Below, piece by piece: positions 1-8,182 of a stretch of DNA of 64,000 nucleotides (positions are counted from its first letter, which is position 1; each line of letters opens with the position of its first letter). Under the pieces are notes generated by a model. That model saw only the letters and a list, made by a program, of their open reading frames with translations. It was not told the DNA's origin and searched no databases. The translations under genes and the position numbers were made by a program. Origin of the DNA: Rhodococcus sp. Leaf278 (GTDB lineage Bacteria; Actinomycetota; Actinomycetes; Mycobacteriales; Mycobacteriaceae); NCBI RefSeq assembly GCF_001426085.1, contig NZ_LMRR01000014.1, positions 433-64,432 on the forward strand, given 5' to 3'.

Positions 1-1
1 C

Positions 2-217
2 GTGGCCGACGCGAACATCGGGTCCTTGCTGGGCATCGGCTTCCCCTCGTGGACCGGGGGCGTCATTCAGTACATCGACCAATACGACGGCGGGCTGTCC
101 GGTTTCGTCGACCGAGCACGCGAATTGGCATCGAAGTACGGGGCTCACTTCGAGCCGCCACAGTCGTTGGTGAACAAAGCACTGCGCGGAGAGCGCGTCC
201 ATACCCTCGCATCCTGA
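2..217 (+). CDS. 3' end of FadB/FadJ-type fatty-acid oxidation protein (partial)
   Basis: Only the last 71 residues are in the window; the gene begins to the left. The segment with GFPSWTGG followed by the ARELASKYG helix matches the C-terminal 3-hydroxyacyl-CoA dehydrogenase domain of the multifunctional enoyl-CoA hydratase / 3-hydroxyacyl-CoA dehydrogenase family, where (G)IGFP...TGG precedes a conserved 'Y' and a final ERYG-type helix. Known role of the family: hydration and NAD-dependent oxidation of acyl-CoA intermediates in beta-oxidation, cytosolic. Stop is TGA at 215-217, and the next gene starts 16 bp downstream. The identification rests on a short tail, so substrate range cannot be judged. 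Confidence 0.75.
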   Translation: MADANIGSLLGIGFPSWTGGVIQYIDQYDGGLSGFVDRARELASKYGAHFEPPQSLVNKALRGERVHTLAS

Positions 218-233
218 ACGAAAAGAGAATGCT

Positions 234-1278
234 GTGAACGCACTACGTCGATCGGTGATGTCCGTCGGGATTGCCGCGGTGACTCTCGTTGCCGCGGCGT
301 GCGGGCAGTCGTCCCAGGACGCCGGATCCGCACCGGTGCAGGGTTCGTGGGACGACGTCGTGGCCGCAGCCAACGGCGAAGGGAGCGTGCACCTGTACTC
401 CAGTCAGCATCCTGAGAACCTCGCGACGCTCGAGACCGCGTTCGAATCGAAGTATCCCGACATCGATCTCGAATTCACGCGCGGCAGTGACGTCGAGCTC
501 AACCCGCGCGTGGAGACCGAAGTCCGCACCGGCCGCGGGACTGCCGACGTACACATGTCGACCGATCCGGCGTGGATCACCACTGCGTCCGAATCGGGCA
601 CCTACTCGACCCCGATCGTCGGGCCGGCCTTCGACGACCCGGCGTACAACCGGTCCACCAGCGTGCTGAACGACACCTTCTTCCTCACCAGCGCAGCAAT
701 ATTCGCGCTCGGATGGAACACCGGTGCCGTTCCTGCCGGCCTGTCCTCCCCACAGGATCTGTTGGATCCGGCGTTGAAAGGTCGCATCGGCGTCGTCAAT
801 CCTGCGGGGTTCGCCGCCGTCGTCGACGAGTATCGATTCTTCGACGAGAACTGGACCGGTGGCGGCTTCCTGGACAAGCTGGCTGCACAGGAACCTCGGG
901 TTTATCCCGGGCGCGTTGGCTGTGGCTCAGGCTTTGAGCTCCGGCGAGATCGCCGCGTCGCCGATGGTGCCGCCGCTGGTGCGGGAGAAGGATGCCGGGG
1001 CACCCGTCGAGTGGACACTTCCCGATCCGGCGTGGGGTGCGCCGTACTACTCCCATGTGTTGTCCTCGGCGCCGCATCCCAACGCCGCGCAGGTGCTGGC
1101 CGACTTCATGGTGTCGGCAGACGGACAACGCGCCCTGTCGAAGGGCTACGGCAGCGCTCTGCCCGACGTCGAGAACTCGGTCGCGTCAGCGCAGGACATT
1201 CCGCTGCCCGATACGGATTCGCTGACGCCGGAGAAGGTCTCGCAGTTCCAACAGGAATGGGAGAGCAAGTTCAACTGA
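234..1278 (+). pseudogene. Iron/polyamine-type ABC solute-binding lipoprotein, frameshifted
   Basis: An N-terminal lipoprotein signal (AAVTLVAAAC, Cys at about residue 23) is followed by a family-1 extracellular solute-binding fold: VHLYSSQHPENL, then a strand with DVHMSTDPAW, as in Fe(III)-type binding proteins. The first frame stays homologous-looking to LAAQEPRVYPG (about 910) and then runs into Arg-rich junk. The next frame resumes the expected sequence (GALAVAQALSSGEIAAS) and ends naturally in QQEWESKFN at 1278. One extra base within about 906-914 (CCCGGGCGCG) explains the break. No permease or ATPase lies beside it in this window. Either a true pseudogene or a base-call error in a GC run; with the base removed the product would be about 347 residues, a normal length. 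Confidence 0.8.
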
Positions 1279-1283
1279 ACGTC

Positions 1284-1331
1284 GGTGGATGTGGTGGCCG
1301 GATTCGCCACTATCGCGGTGCCACATCCACC
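1284..1331. terminator. Stem-loop between convergent genes
   Basis: Eleven-base arms, GGTGGATGTGG (1284-1294) and CCACATCCACC (1321-1331), are perfectly complementary. The hairpin lies just after the stop of the solute-binding gene and overlaps the last codons of the opposing MFS gene, so it could end transcripts from both sides. No clear T-tract. Confidence 0.5.
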
Positions 1332-2899
1332 AGCACTCGCACCTGCGGTTCGGCCGTCAGATGGGAGGCGATCGTGGTCCTGATGCGTTGCTCGGGCACC
1401 GTCAGCCTCTCCGTCTCCTGGGCGGCATACTCCGACCAGTTCTCGAAGGCGCACAGCTCGACGAATGTTGCTCTTGTGCTTGACGTCTGCGCACAGGACC
1501 ACCGTACGGCCCCGAGTCGGAGTCTGGACGATCGCAGGCGTCCGACATCGTCGACGAACTGAGCCAGCTTTTCCGGATCGACGACATACGTCGTTTCGAC
1601 GGTTATCCGGCGGCCGTCGAATTCGGTGGGCAGTACCGCCGGACCTGCCCCACCCGACAGATCCGGTGCTATCGATTCGCTCGGCAGAATTCCCCGTCTG
1701 AGAATCTCTACTGCGGAGACGGACATGAACGTCGCCGAGACGATCACTGCGGCAACGAGACCGACCGCGTTGGCCAGCAACCCCCACAGGAGGGCCCCTA
1801 CTGCCTGACTGCCCTGAAATGTCAGCATCACGAATGCGATGACACGCGACTTGATCCACTTCGGCATCACAGCGTGGGTGGCGATCATCCAGGTGCTCTG
1901 GATCGCAACCCACGCCGCACCCACGATGACCAGCAGTACGAAGACCACACTCACCGACTGCACGAGAACGATGCCTGCGAGAACGGCCGCGTAAGCAACC
2001 GAACCGATTGCTACGAAGGTGTTCCAGCTCAACCGTGCACGGAGAGGCATCAGAGCGACGGTGCCGGCCACCGCACCGATCCCGATGGCACCCGAGAGGA
2101 CACCGAACTGAACCGACGATGCATGTAGTCGTTCGAATGCCACCACCGGTAGCAACGCCCACAGGGCACTGGCCGGAATTCCGAACGTCATGACGCGCAA
2201 CAACAGTCGCCGAGTCCACCGCGAATGGCGAATGAATCGCACACTCACCCCGACAGCGTGGTGCACGGATTCGGTTTTGGGCCTCTTACCGGACTCGGGC
2301 GGCACCTGAGTGAGCGCCACGACGACACAGACGGCGAACAGCGCGGCAACGGTCGCAAATGCACCGCTCGAACCCCACCATGCGAGTATTGCGCCCCCGA
2401 TTACCGGTCCGACTGCGCGCGCTCCGTTGAAAATGGCACCGTCGATTGCAGGAACGACTGCCATCATGTCGGCAGGGACCAGATGAGGGAGCAGGGCCTG
2501 CCACACGATTGCCACCGACGCGAGCCCGCACCCGGCGAGAAACACCGCGGTCATCAACGCCGGCGTGGAGGACAGGCCGAGTAGCTGCAGCGCCGTCATG
2601 ACGATCGACGCCACCAGCAAGATGATTGCTGTTCCGGCGAGCAACAGCCGATGACCGGCGAACTCCGCGACAGCACCGATCGGTAGAGCAAGAAGAAAGA
2701 ACGGCACACTGGCGGCGAACTGGACCGAGGAGACCACCAGCGCGGACTCCCCCGACTCGGTGAGCGTCCACTGTGCGGCGAGAACCAGGATCCAGACGCC
2801 CACACTGGCGCTCAGTTCGAAGCCCAACATCCGGCGCAACTTCGGAATACGCATCGGCGCAAAGAAACTGATGTGATTCGACGATTTCACCTGTGTCAC
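1310..2899 (-). CDS. MFS_3 (EntS-like) transporter with C-terminal soluble domain
   Basis: 529 residues from a GTG start (an in-frame ATG at 2854 is an alternative). The first roughly 400 residues contain about 12 hydrophobic segments, with the MFS_3/EntS-like opening (RMLGFELSASVGVWI, then PFFLLALPIGAVAEFAGHR). The last roughly 100 residues are soluble and contain VETTYVVDPEKLAQFVDDV and a WSEYAAQETERLT helix; this C-terminal extension is typical of the actinobacterial 'transmembrane secretion effector' branch of MFS_3. Family members export siderophores or small lipophilic compounds; the substrate here is unknown. Transcribed divergently from the MDR reductase at 2995, which may share regulation. 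Confidence 0.85.
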   Translation of the reverse strand: MTQVKSSNHISFFAPMRIPKLRRMLGFELSASVGVWILVLAAQWTLTESGESALVVSSVQFAASVPFFLLALPIGAVAEFAGHRLLLAGTAIILLVASIVMTALQLLGLSSTPALMTAVFLAGCGLASVAIVWQALLPHLVPADMMAVVPAIDGAIFNGARAVGPVIGGAILAWWGSSGAFATVAALFAVCVVVALTQVPPESGKRPKTESVHHAVGVSVRFIRHSRWTRRLLLRVMTFGIPASALWALLPVVAFERLHASSVQFGVLSGAIGIGAVAGTVALMPLRARLSWNTFVAIGSVAYAAVLAGIVLVQSVSVVFVLLVIVGAAWVAIQSTWMIATHAVMPKWIKSRVIAFVMLTFQGSQAVGALLWGLLANAVGLVAAVIVSATFMSVSAVEILRRGILPSESIAPDLSGGAGPAVLPTEFDGRRITVETTYVVDPEKLAQFVDDVGRLRSSRLRLGAVRWSCAQTSSTRATFVELCAFENWSEYAAQETERLTVPEQRIRTTIASHLTAEPQVRVLVDVAPR

Positions 2900-2994
2900 C
2901 TTCCGGACGCGGCCTACACTTGAACCTAATTCAGTTGCGGATAGATTGTCGCGTTTTCTACATCACACGATTCGAAGGGACGTCATCGAAGACC

Positions 2995-4014
2995 ATGATC
3001 AGTCGCGTACTCTGCCTCGCCGCCCATCCCAGCGGGAAACTGACGACCGAGCATCTGGAGCTGACGGACATTTCGCTCGCTCCGCTGCTCGACGGCGATG
3101 TGCTGGTACGAAATACGTGGCTGTCGATCGATCCGTCGATTCGACTGCGCCTCGGCGACTCGGCACCGTCGGGCTATCTTCCACCGATCTCTGTCGGAGA
3201 TCCTTTGGTGGGGTTGGCACTCGGCGTCGTCGTCGAGTCGCGGCACGAGAACTTCCGGCCGGGAGATCTGGTGTCGCACATGTACGGGTACCGCGATTAC
3301 TCGACGGTCTCTGCCACCGCAGGCGGATTGGGCGGCGCGGGCACGCTCACCAAGATCGACGCCCACGACTGGCCACCACAGTGGTTTCTCGGCCCGCTGG
3401 GTAGTTCCGGCCTCACGGCCTACGTGGGTCTCTTCGAGGTCATGGACATACGGCCGTCCGACACCGTCTGGATTTCGGCCGCCGCAGGAGCAGTGGGAAG
3501 TATCGCCACCCAACTCGCGGCGCACCACGGCTGCACGGTGATCGCGTCCGCAGGGAGCAGACGCAAGGCCGATCACCTGGTCGGTGCCCTCGGTGCCTCC
3601 CGTTCGTTCGATTACCACGACGGCGATATGGACAGCCTCCTCGCCCACGCTGCCCCGGACGGGATCGACGCATACTTCGACAACGTCGGTGGATCCCACT
3701 TCACCGCCGCACTGGACGCCCTTCGGCACCAAGGACGCGTCGCGATGTGCGGGGCGATCTCCACTTACGAAATATCGAACACACTGCCGTCGAACCTATT
3801 TCAGATCACTGCCAAGAGCTTGTCGATACGAGGATTCCGAGCTGGTTCGTTCGGCCATCTCTACGACACGATGCGATCCACCGTCGGAAGCCGACTGGCC
3901 GACGGAACGATGATGTACGAGGAATCCGTCTACGACGGCCTCGAGCAGGCCTCCACCGCACTGGTCGATCTACTCAACGGACGAACCAGCGGAAAGACGC
4001 TCTGCCGGTTGTGA
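2995..4014 (+). CDS. NADP-dependent MDR oxidoreductase (prostaglandin reductase/CurA-like)
   Basis: 339 residues. Start chosen at ATG 2995 because GAAGGGA lies upstream and the sequence from there (SRVLCLAAHPSGKL) begins like family members; an upstream in-frame start would overlap the divergent gene. Features of the leukotriene B4 12-hydroxydehydrogenase / CurA branch of medium-chain reductases are visible: LSIDPSIRLRL near residue 45, GLTAYVGLFEV, and the nucleotide-binding motif AAAGAVGS at about residue 162. No zinc-ligand cysteines are seen. Known chemistry: NADPH-dependent reduction of alpha,beta-unsaturated ketones. Substrate unknown. Confidence 0.85.
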   Translation: MISRVLCLAAHPSGKLTTEHLELTDISLAPLLDGDVLVRNTWLSIDPSIRLRLGDSAPSGYLPPISVGDPLVGLALGVVVESRHENFRPGDLVSHMYGYRDYSTVSATAGGLGGAGTLTKIDAHDWPPQWFLGPLGSSGLTAYVGLFEVMDIRPSDTVWISAAAGAVGSIATQLAAHHGCTVIASAGSRRKADHLVGALGASRSFDYHDGDMDSLLAHAAPDGIDAYFDNVGGSHFTAALDALRHQGRVAMCGAISTYEISNTLPSNLFQITAKSLSIRGFRAGSFGHLYDTMRSTVGSRLADGTMMYEESVYDGLEQASTALVDLLNGRTSGKTLCRL

Positions 4015-4031
4015 AGCCCAGACACGCCGGT

Positions 4032-4195
4032 TCAGAGCGGTCCGACATTCGACCGCACGACCTGCGGCGGCGTCCACCGCTCACTCAGGGCATCCTCGGT
4101 CGGTTGATAGATCCTCAGGACCAAGAAGAACGGATGCTGGGGTGCCGGAAGCCAGGCATGGTCGGGACTGTCGGTCGTGGGCGGCGATGCGCTCA
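4032..4195 (-). pseudogene. DUF1214 C-terminal remnant
   Basis: The minus-strand frame ending at TGA (4032-4034) reads HAWLPAPQHPFFLVLRIY followed by a WTPPQVVR tail. This is the hallmark end of DUF1254/DUF1214 proteins (LPAP..PF.L.LR.Y...W.PP.V.R). Upstream coding is interrupted by a stop, and the roughly 300-residue N-terminal part is absent because the SGNH hydrolase occupies that place. It abuts a second, oppositely oriented remnant of the same family. Confidence 0.6.
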
Positions 4196-4207
4196 CCGTG
4201 ATCGTCG

Positions 4208-4306
4208 ACGGCCCTACCGCCCGGCCCCTTCCGCCTGATGCTCAGACTCTACGGCCCGAAATCGAATTGCCGCTGGTCTCCCCCGCCGGTTGTTCGACTG
4301 TCGTGA
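4208..4306 (+). pseudogene. Second DUF1214 C-terminal remnant, opposite strand
   Basis: The plus-strand frame ending at TGA (4304-4306) reads LPPGPFRLMLRLYGPKSN then WSPPPVVRLS, the same DUF1214 terminal signature as the neighbouring minus-strand remnant but a clearly different sequence. A stop codon lies shortly upstream, so only about 30 codons survive. The two fragments are back to back, which suggests rearrangement between two paralogues. Confidence 0.5.
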
Positions 4307-4358
4307 TCGCCGCGACGTCCGGCGGAAACCCCGTCGATGTACACCGCCAGCGTTGCCA

Positions 4359-5168
4359 CTACGGACGTAGGTCGACGGCCCGTCCGAGCACCGACGTCAG
4401 CTCCGGCCGTTTGGCCGTACGACTGTCACCCGAGGAGCGCCTTCGAACACGGCGAGTCAACCACGGCGCGAGGAACATTCCGGCCCAGGTGACATCGGCA
4501 CGAACTCGCGCCAACGGGTGCGTGCGTGCGATAGGCGTCAGCTCTCGATTCCAGGCGTCGGTGGCACCCGGAAGACCGAGGGCGTACGCGGCGGCGGCGG
4601 CGAGCCGCGCATGCCCTGTCTCGTTGAGATGCAGACGATCCCAGCTCCACAGCCGAGGGTCCGATGCCACGTGGTGCTGCTCCAGATCGATTACCACGAC
4701 ACCGAATTCTTCTGCCACCTTGCGTATCTCGGCGTTCAGCTCGGTCATGCGCCTGGCGATGACCGCCTTTCCCGGTACGGGATGGGCGAGTCGAGGAAAC
4801 GTCATGGTGATGACGGTGGCGTCGATCGCCCGCAGCGCGCTGAACATCGTGCCCAGTTCACCCGCCACGGTCCGCGCATCGAAATTCGGTCGCAAAATGT
4901 CGTTGACACCGGCTGCGACGGACGCGACGGTCGGTTTCATCGACAAGGCAACGGGCAAGTGCTCGGACTTGACTTGCGCGGCTCGGCGACCACGAACCGC
5001 AAGATTGGCGTAGACGACCCCGGCATCGCCCTCGGCCATGTGTGCGGCCAGTCGATCTGCCCAGCCACGGAAGCCTGTTTCGTCGTCACCATCGTTCAGC
5101 CCCTCCGTCTGACTGTCGCCGAGGGCCACGTACCGCAACTGATTCTTTCGCTCCACCACATCCACCAT
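4359..5168 (-). CDS. SGNH/GDSL-family hydrolase
   Basis: 269 residues from ATG 5168. Block I GDSQTEG (Ser about 19), block II/III VRGRRAAQ and AAGVNDIL (Gly/Asn oxyanion residues), and block V DRLHLNETGH (Asp/His) are all present, so the catalytic set is complete. Family members are esterases, lipases or thioesterases. No signal peptide, so probably cytosolic. The last 60 residues are basic and could be a peripheral membrane or nucleic-acid-contacting tail. Divergent from the PadR regulator at 5250, with a palindromic operator candidate in the 80-bp gap, so probably PadR-controlled. Confidence 0.88.
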   Translation of the reverse strand: MVDVVERKNQLRYVALGDSQTEGLNDGDDETGFRGWADRLAAHMAEGDAGVVYANLAVRGRRAAQVKSEHLPVALSMKPTVASVAAGVNDILRPNFDARTVAGELGTMFSALRAIDATVITMTFPRLAHPVPGKAVIARRMTELNAEIRKVAEEFGVVVIDLEQHHVASDPRLWSWDRLHLNETGHARLAAAAAYALGLPGATDAWNRELTPIARTHPLARVRADVTWAGMFLAPWLTRRVRRRSSGDSRTAKRPELTSVLGRAVDLRP

Positions 5169-5187
5169 TCTGTCGTCGAACGCCAAT

Positions 5188-5205
5188 ATACAACAAGTTG
5201 TGTAT
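5188..5205. promoter_or_regulatory. Candidate PadR operator
   Basis: ATACAACAAGTTGTGTAT is an imperfect inverted repeat between the divergent SGNH hydrolase and PadR genes, and is AT-rich in a GC-rich context. Position and symmetry fit an autoregulatory PadR site; assignment is inference. Confidence 0.45.
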
Positions 5206-5249
5206 TAGCAACGCCCAAGGAAAGTGCTCGACGAGTACTGTTCCGGATC

Positions 5250-5810
5250 ATGTCGCTACGAAATGCTGTGCTCGCCGCGCTGGTGGACGGAGAGATGTCG
5301 GGTTACGACCTGTCCAAGGCTTTCGATGCAACCGTCGCCAACTTCTGGACTGCCACTCCCCAACAGCTGTACCGCGAGCTCGATCGAATGGATCGAGACG
5401 AGGTGATCTCGGCAAGACTCGTGGAGCAGGACGGCAGACCCAACAAACGACTGTTCACCCTGACCGACAAGGGCTGGGAAGCGTTACGTCAGGTCAGTCA
5501 CAGACGCCCGAAGCTTCCCGCTGTTCGCGACGAGCACCTGGTCGCCATCCATGCGTTGGAGGCAGGCGATCTCGAGCCGACGACCGCCGCGGTTCGTGAA
5601 CGCATGCAGCTCTCGCGCGACAAGCTGGCCCGGTACGACCGAATGGCACATCGACTGCTCGACGGCCGCACCGAAACCGAGTTCCTGGCGTCCGCTGATC
5701 GCATAGGGCCTTACCTCACACTGATGCGAGGACGCATGTTCGAGGAAGAATCGCTTCGCTGGGGTGCCCGCGTCCTCGAAGTTCTCGACTCGCGCGCTGG
5801 TCGAGATTAG
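5250..5810 (+). CDS. PadR-family transcriptional regulator
   Basis: 186 residues from ATG 5250. An N-terminal PadR winged helix is seen (LAALVDGEMSGYDLSKAF, then QLYRELDRM and the wing DGRPNKRLFTLTDKG), followed by a C-terminal helical dimerisation domain (Vir_act_alpha_C type). The closely related PadR group senses phenolic or hydrophobic ligands and usually represses a neighbouring gene. The divergent SGNH hydrolase is the obvious target; the SnoaL gene downstream is a second possibility. Confidence 0.9.
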   Translation: MSLRNAVLAALVDGEMSGYDLSKAFDATVANFWTATPQQLYRELDRMDRDEVISARLVEQDGRPNKRLFTLTDKGWEALRQVSHRRPKLPAVRDEHLVAIHALEAGDLEPTTAAVRERMQLSRDKLARYDRMAHRLLDGRTETEFLASADRIGPYLTLMRGRMFEEESLRWGARVLEVLDSRAGRD

Positions 5811-5912
5811 GCCGCAATATCGACATCCATAGTCGCACAGATGTGTATGGTTCGCGGGTAGTAACTTGCCCCGAGGACCATCCTGGCCCCGGCCTCACCC
5901 AGGAGATGCCGC

Positions 5913-6317
5913 ATGCAACAGTTCAAGCAAGCCGTCGAGGCCAACGACCACGACGCCATGGCGTCGACACTGGCCGAGAACGTCGTCTTCAGCTCCCCCG
6001 TCGCCTTCAAGCCGTATCACGGTAAGCAGACGACTGCGGCAATTCTGCGCGCCGTGACCCGGGTCTTCAGCGACCTCCGCTACGTCCGAACCGTCGAGGA
6101 CGTCCGCGGCCGCGATCACGTCCTGTTCTTCGAGGCCCGCATCGACGATGTGACCGTCCACGGTTGCGACATCCTCCACCTCGATTCCGACGGGTTGATC
6201 GACGACTTCACCGTCATGGTGCGTCCACTGTCGGCCGCACAGGCGCTCTCCCGAGCCATGGCCATAGAGTTTGCCGCCGAGATGGCCCCGGTCAGTCCCG
6301 TCGACGAGACCAGCTGA
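5913..6317 (+). CDS. SnoaL-like / NTF2-fold protein
   Basis: 134 residues preceded by AGGAG. The sequence has the NTF2-like pattern: a helical start (FKQAVEANDHDAMASTLAENVVFSSP), a middle block (FEARIDDVTVHGCDILHLD), and a terminal strand FTVMVRPLSAAQAL. This matches the common actinobacterial 'nuclear transport factor 2 family' proteins, of which some are isomerases or hydratases and many have no known activity. No signal peptide. Function beyond the fold cannot be assigned. Confidence 0.8.
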   Translation: MQQFKQAVEANDHDAMASTLAENVVFSSPVAFKPYHGKQTTAAILRAVTRVFSDLRYVRTVEDVRGRDHVLFFEARIDDVTVHGCDILHLDSDGLIDDFTVMVRPLSAAQALSRAMAIEFAAEMAPVSPVDETS

Positions 6318-6378
6318 CGCGCAGTACACACCCTGGGGATACGCGACACATGACGTCGGTTGCCTGCGTTCGGGAGAC

Positions 6379-6813
6379 TCAGACGGCGACCGACGACCGT
6401 GATACAGCCGCAGACGTACCGGACTCGAGTGGCCCCCAGGGCGTATCCCGGAGGGCGGGGCAGTGTTCGGGTGTGGGGTTGTGAGCAATGTCGATCATCT
6501 GGTCCAGGACGTCACGCGTGGCGGCCAGATCGGCCATGGCCGAAGTGATGCGTTCGCGTTCGACCCTCATGATCTCGAAGGCCTCGGGCGAACTCTGACC
6601 GCTGTCGATACACGGCAGCAGTTGCACAATCTTCTTGCTGGAGAGACCGGCGGCGAAGAGCTGCTGGAGTAGCTTCACACGCTCGACGGCGGACTCGGGG
6701 TAGATGCGCTGTTCACCGAAGGTACGTTCGGACGTCAGTAGACCCTGCTCTTCGTAGTAGCGCAGCGCTCGCGTGCTCACTCCCGCCAGGCGTGCGACCT
6801 CGCCTATTCGCAT
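6379..6813 (-). CDS. MerR-family transcriptional regulator
   Basis: 144 residues from ATG 6813, where the canonical MRIGEVARLAGVSTRALRYYEE opening begins. The N-terminal MerR winged helix runs to about residue 70, followed by a coiled-coil segment (ERITSAMADLAATRDVLDQMI) and a short C-terminus containing a single Cys (EHCPAL). The single cysteine and short tail suggest a small-molecule or redox-responsive member rather than a metal sensor with a full Cys set. Divergent from an SDR gene, with a perfect palindrome in the shared promoter. Confidence 0.9.
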   Translation of the reverse strand: MRIGEVARLAGVSTRALRYYEEQGLLTSERTFGEQRIYPESAVERVKLLQQLFAAGLSSKKIVQLLPCIDSGQSSPEAFEIMRVERERITSAMADLAATRDVLDQMIDIAHNPTPEHCPALRDTPWGPLESGTSAAVSRSSVAV

Positions 6814-6856
6814 CCCACGTCTCCCTCGGATCGACATTCTGTGGATCGGACTTGCC

Positions 6857-6874
6857 CTTGACGTTAGCGTCAAG
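6857..6874. promoter_or_regulatory. MerR-type operator
   Basis: CTTGACGTTAGCGTCAAG has perfect 7-base arms (CTTGACG/CGTCAAG) around a TTAG centre, and its left arm contains a -35-like TTGACG. It lies between the divergent MerR and SDR genes, as expected for a MerR activator site in an over-long promoter spacer. Confidence 0.75.
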
Positions 6875-6943
6875 TTTTAGTGTTGTCGATATCGGGCCGA
6901 TCAGGACCGAAGAACGAACCCCCGACAAGAAAGCAAGGCCCCC

Positions 6944-7669
6944 ATGGACTTCTCGAACCAGGTCGCCCTCGTCACTGGAGCCAACCGCGGCATCGGCCGT
7001 CAGTTCGTCCTGGAACTACTCGATCGTGGCGTGCAGAAGGTATACGCGTCGGCTCGCAGACCCGAGACGCTCGACTTCGAAGACAACCGAGTGGTGCCGG
7101 TGGCACTGAACCTTCTCGATAGCGAATCGGTGGCCGCTGCAGCGACTTTCGCGTCCGATATCACGCTGCTCGTCAACAATGCAGGTATTTCCACCGGTGC
7201 CACACTCGTCACCGGCGAACTGACGGAAATTCGACGAGAGATGGACACGCATTACTGGGGCACACTGCACGTCATCCGCGCCTTCGCCCCGGTACTCGCC
7301 GCACACGGTGGTGGCTCGATAGTCAATATCCTCTCTGCGCTGTCCTGGTTCGCCACAACGGGATCCGGTGCCTACTCGGCCGCAAAGGCTGCCGAATGGA
7401 ACATGACGAACGGCGTACGCCTGGAACTCGCTCCCCAGGGGACGCTGGTACAGGGCGTGCTCCTCGGCGCTGCCGACACAGACATTGCCGCCGCCTACGA
7501 CGGGCCGAAGATCGACCCCCGCACTGTGCCCCGCGCAGCACTCGACGGTCTGATCAACGGCTCCATCGAGATCATCGTGGACGAATGGACCGCCATGGTG
7601 AAATCCTCACTCGCAGGTGATCCCTCGACCTTCTACGCAAAAATGGCCGAGCTACTCGGAACCAACTGA
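6944..7669 (+). CDS. SDR-family oxidoreductase
   Basis: 241 residues. Classical short-chain dehydrogenase layout: TGANRGIG cofactor motif at residues 12-19, NNAG near 83, catalytic Ser in NILSALSWF and YSAAK near 146-150. The product lacks a signal peptide and is cytosolic. SDRs of this type use NAD(P)(H) on hydroxyl/keto substrates; the substrate is not identifiable. Divergent from the MerR gene and likely its target through the palindrome at 6857-6874. Confidence 0.88.
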   Translation: MDFSNQVALVTGANRGIGRQFVLELLDRGVQKVYASARRPETLDFEDNRVVPVALNLLDSESVAAAATFASDITLLVNNAGISTGATLVTGELTEIRREMDTHYWGTLHVIRAFAPVLAAHGGGSIVNILSALSWFATTGSGAYSAAKAAEWNMTNGVRLELAPQGTLVQGVLLGAADTDIAAAYDGPKIDPRTVPRAALDGLINGSIEIIVDEWTAMVKSSLAGDPSTFYAKMAELLGTN

Positions 7670-7704
7670 CTCCATGGTCACGAAGATCCCGTAAGTGGAC
7701 GGCA

Positions 7705-8115
7705 TCAGCGTCGATCGCTCAGGACATCCAGAATGCTGACGAACGAAGCGCGTTGCTCCTCGGTCAGAGCCTTCAGGGGGCTGACAGATGTCAGCGCTCG
7801 GCCGAGGCGCTTTCGGGCACGCGCTCCGTCTTCGGTCAGCCCGATGAATGTCCGTCTGCCGTCCGCCGGGTCGGCCCTCCTCTCGACGAAACCGCGCGCC
7901 TCCAACTGCTTGATGACAAACGTGGCATTGGAGGCGTTGCATCCCAGTTGCGCAGCCATTTCGGACATCGTCAGGTCGCCTCGATCTGGATCCACTTTCC
8001 ACAGGGCATGCGCCGTCACGAGTGTCAGGCCCTCCCGTGTGGCAACCGGCAAGAAATCATCGTTGATCCGGAGAGCGAGTTCCTGCATTCGTAGAGTCGC
8101 GACGAGAATGTCCAC
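7705..8115 (-). CDS. MarR-family transcriptional regulator
   Basis: 136 residues from a GTG start. The winged-helix core is visible: LTMSEMAAQLGCNASNATFVIKQLEARGFVERR with the wing DPADGRRTFIGLTEDG. Flanking helices form the dimer interface. Divergent from the SDR at 8183; the gap holds two copies of a 13-base palindrome, so autoregulation and repression of that gene are likely. Confidence 0.9.
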   Translation of the reverse strand: MDILVATLRMQELALRINDDFLPVATREGLTLVTAHALWKVDPDRGDLTMSEMAAQLGCNASNATFVIKQLEARGFVERRADPADGRRTFIGLTEDGARARKRLGRALTSVSPLKALTEEQRASFVSILDVLSDRR

Positions 8116-8134
8116 GTGAGCAGGCTAGCAGTAT

Positions 8135-8147
8135 TTCAAGTCTTGAA
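8135..8147. promoter_or_regulatory. MarR operator copy 1
   Basis: TTCAAGTCTTGAA, a perfect 13-base palindrome with one central base, 25 bp centre to centre from a second copy. Confidence 0.75.
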
Positions 8148-8159
8148 GTAGTTTGATAG

Positions 8160-8172
8160 TTCAAGACTTGAA
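8160..8172. promoter_or_regulatory. MarR operator copy 2, overlapping the SD of the SDR gene
   Basis: TTCAAGACTTGAA differs from copy 1 only at the central base. Its last bases are also the first bases of the AAGGAG ribosome-binding site (8171-8176) used by the gene at 8183. Confidence 0.75.
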
Positions 8173-8182
8173 GGAGATTCAC

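Noticed and set aside
4518..5249. N-terminal extension of the PadR gene across the SGNH hydrolase
   Set aside because: The PadR fold starts at 5250 and the extension is antisense to a complete hydrolase.
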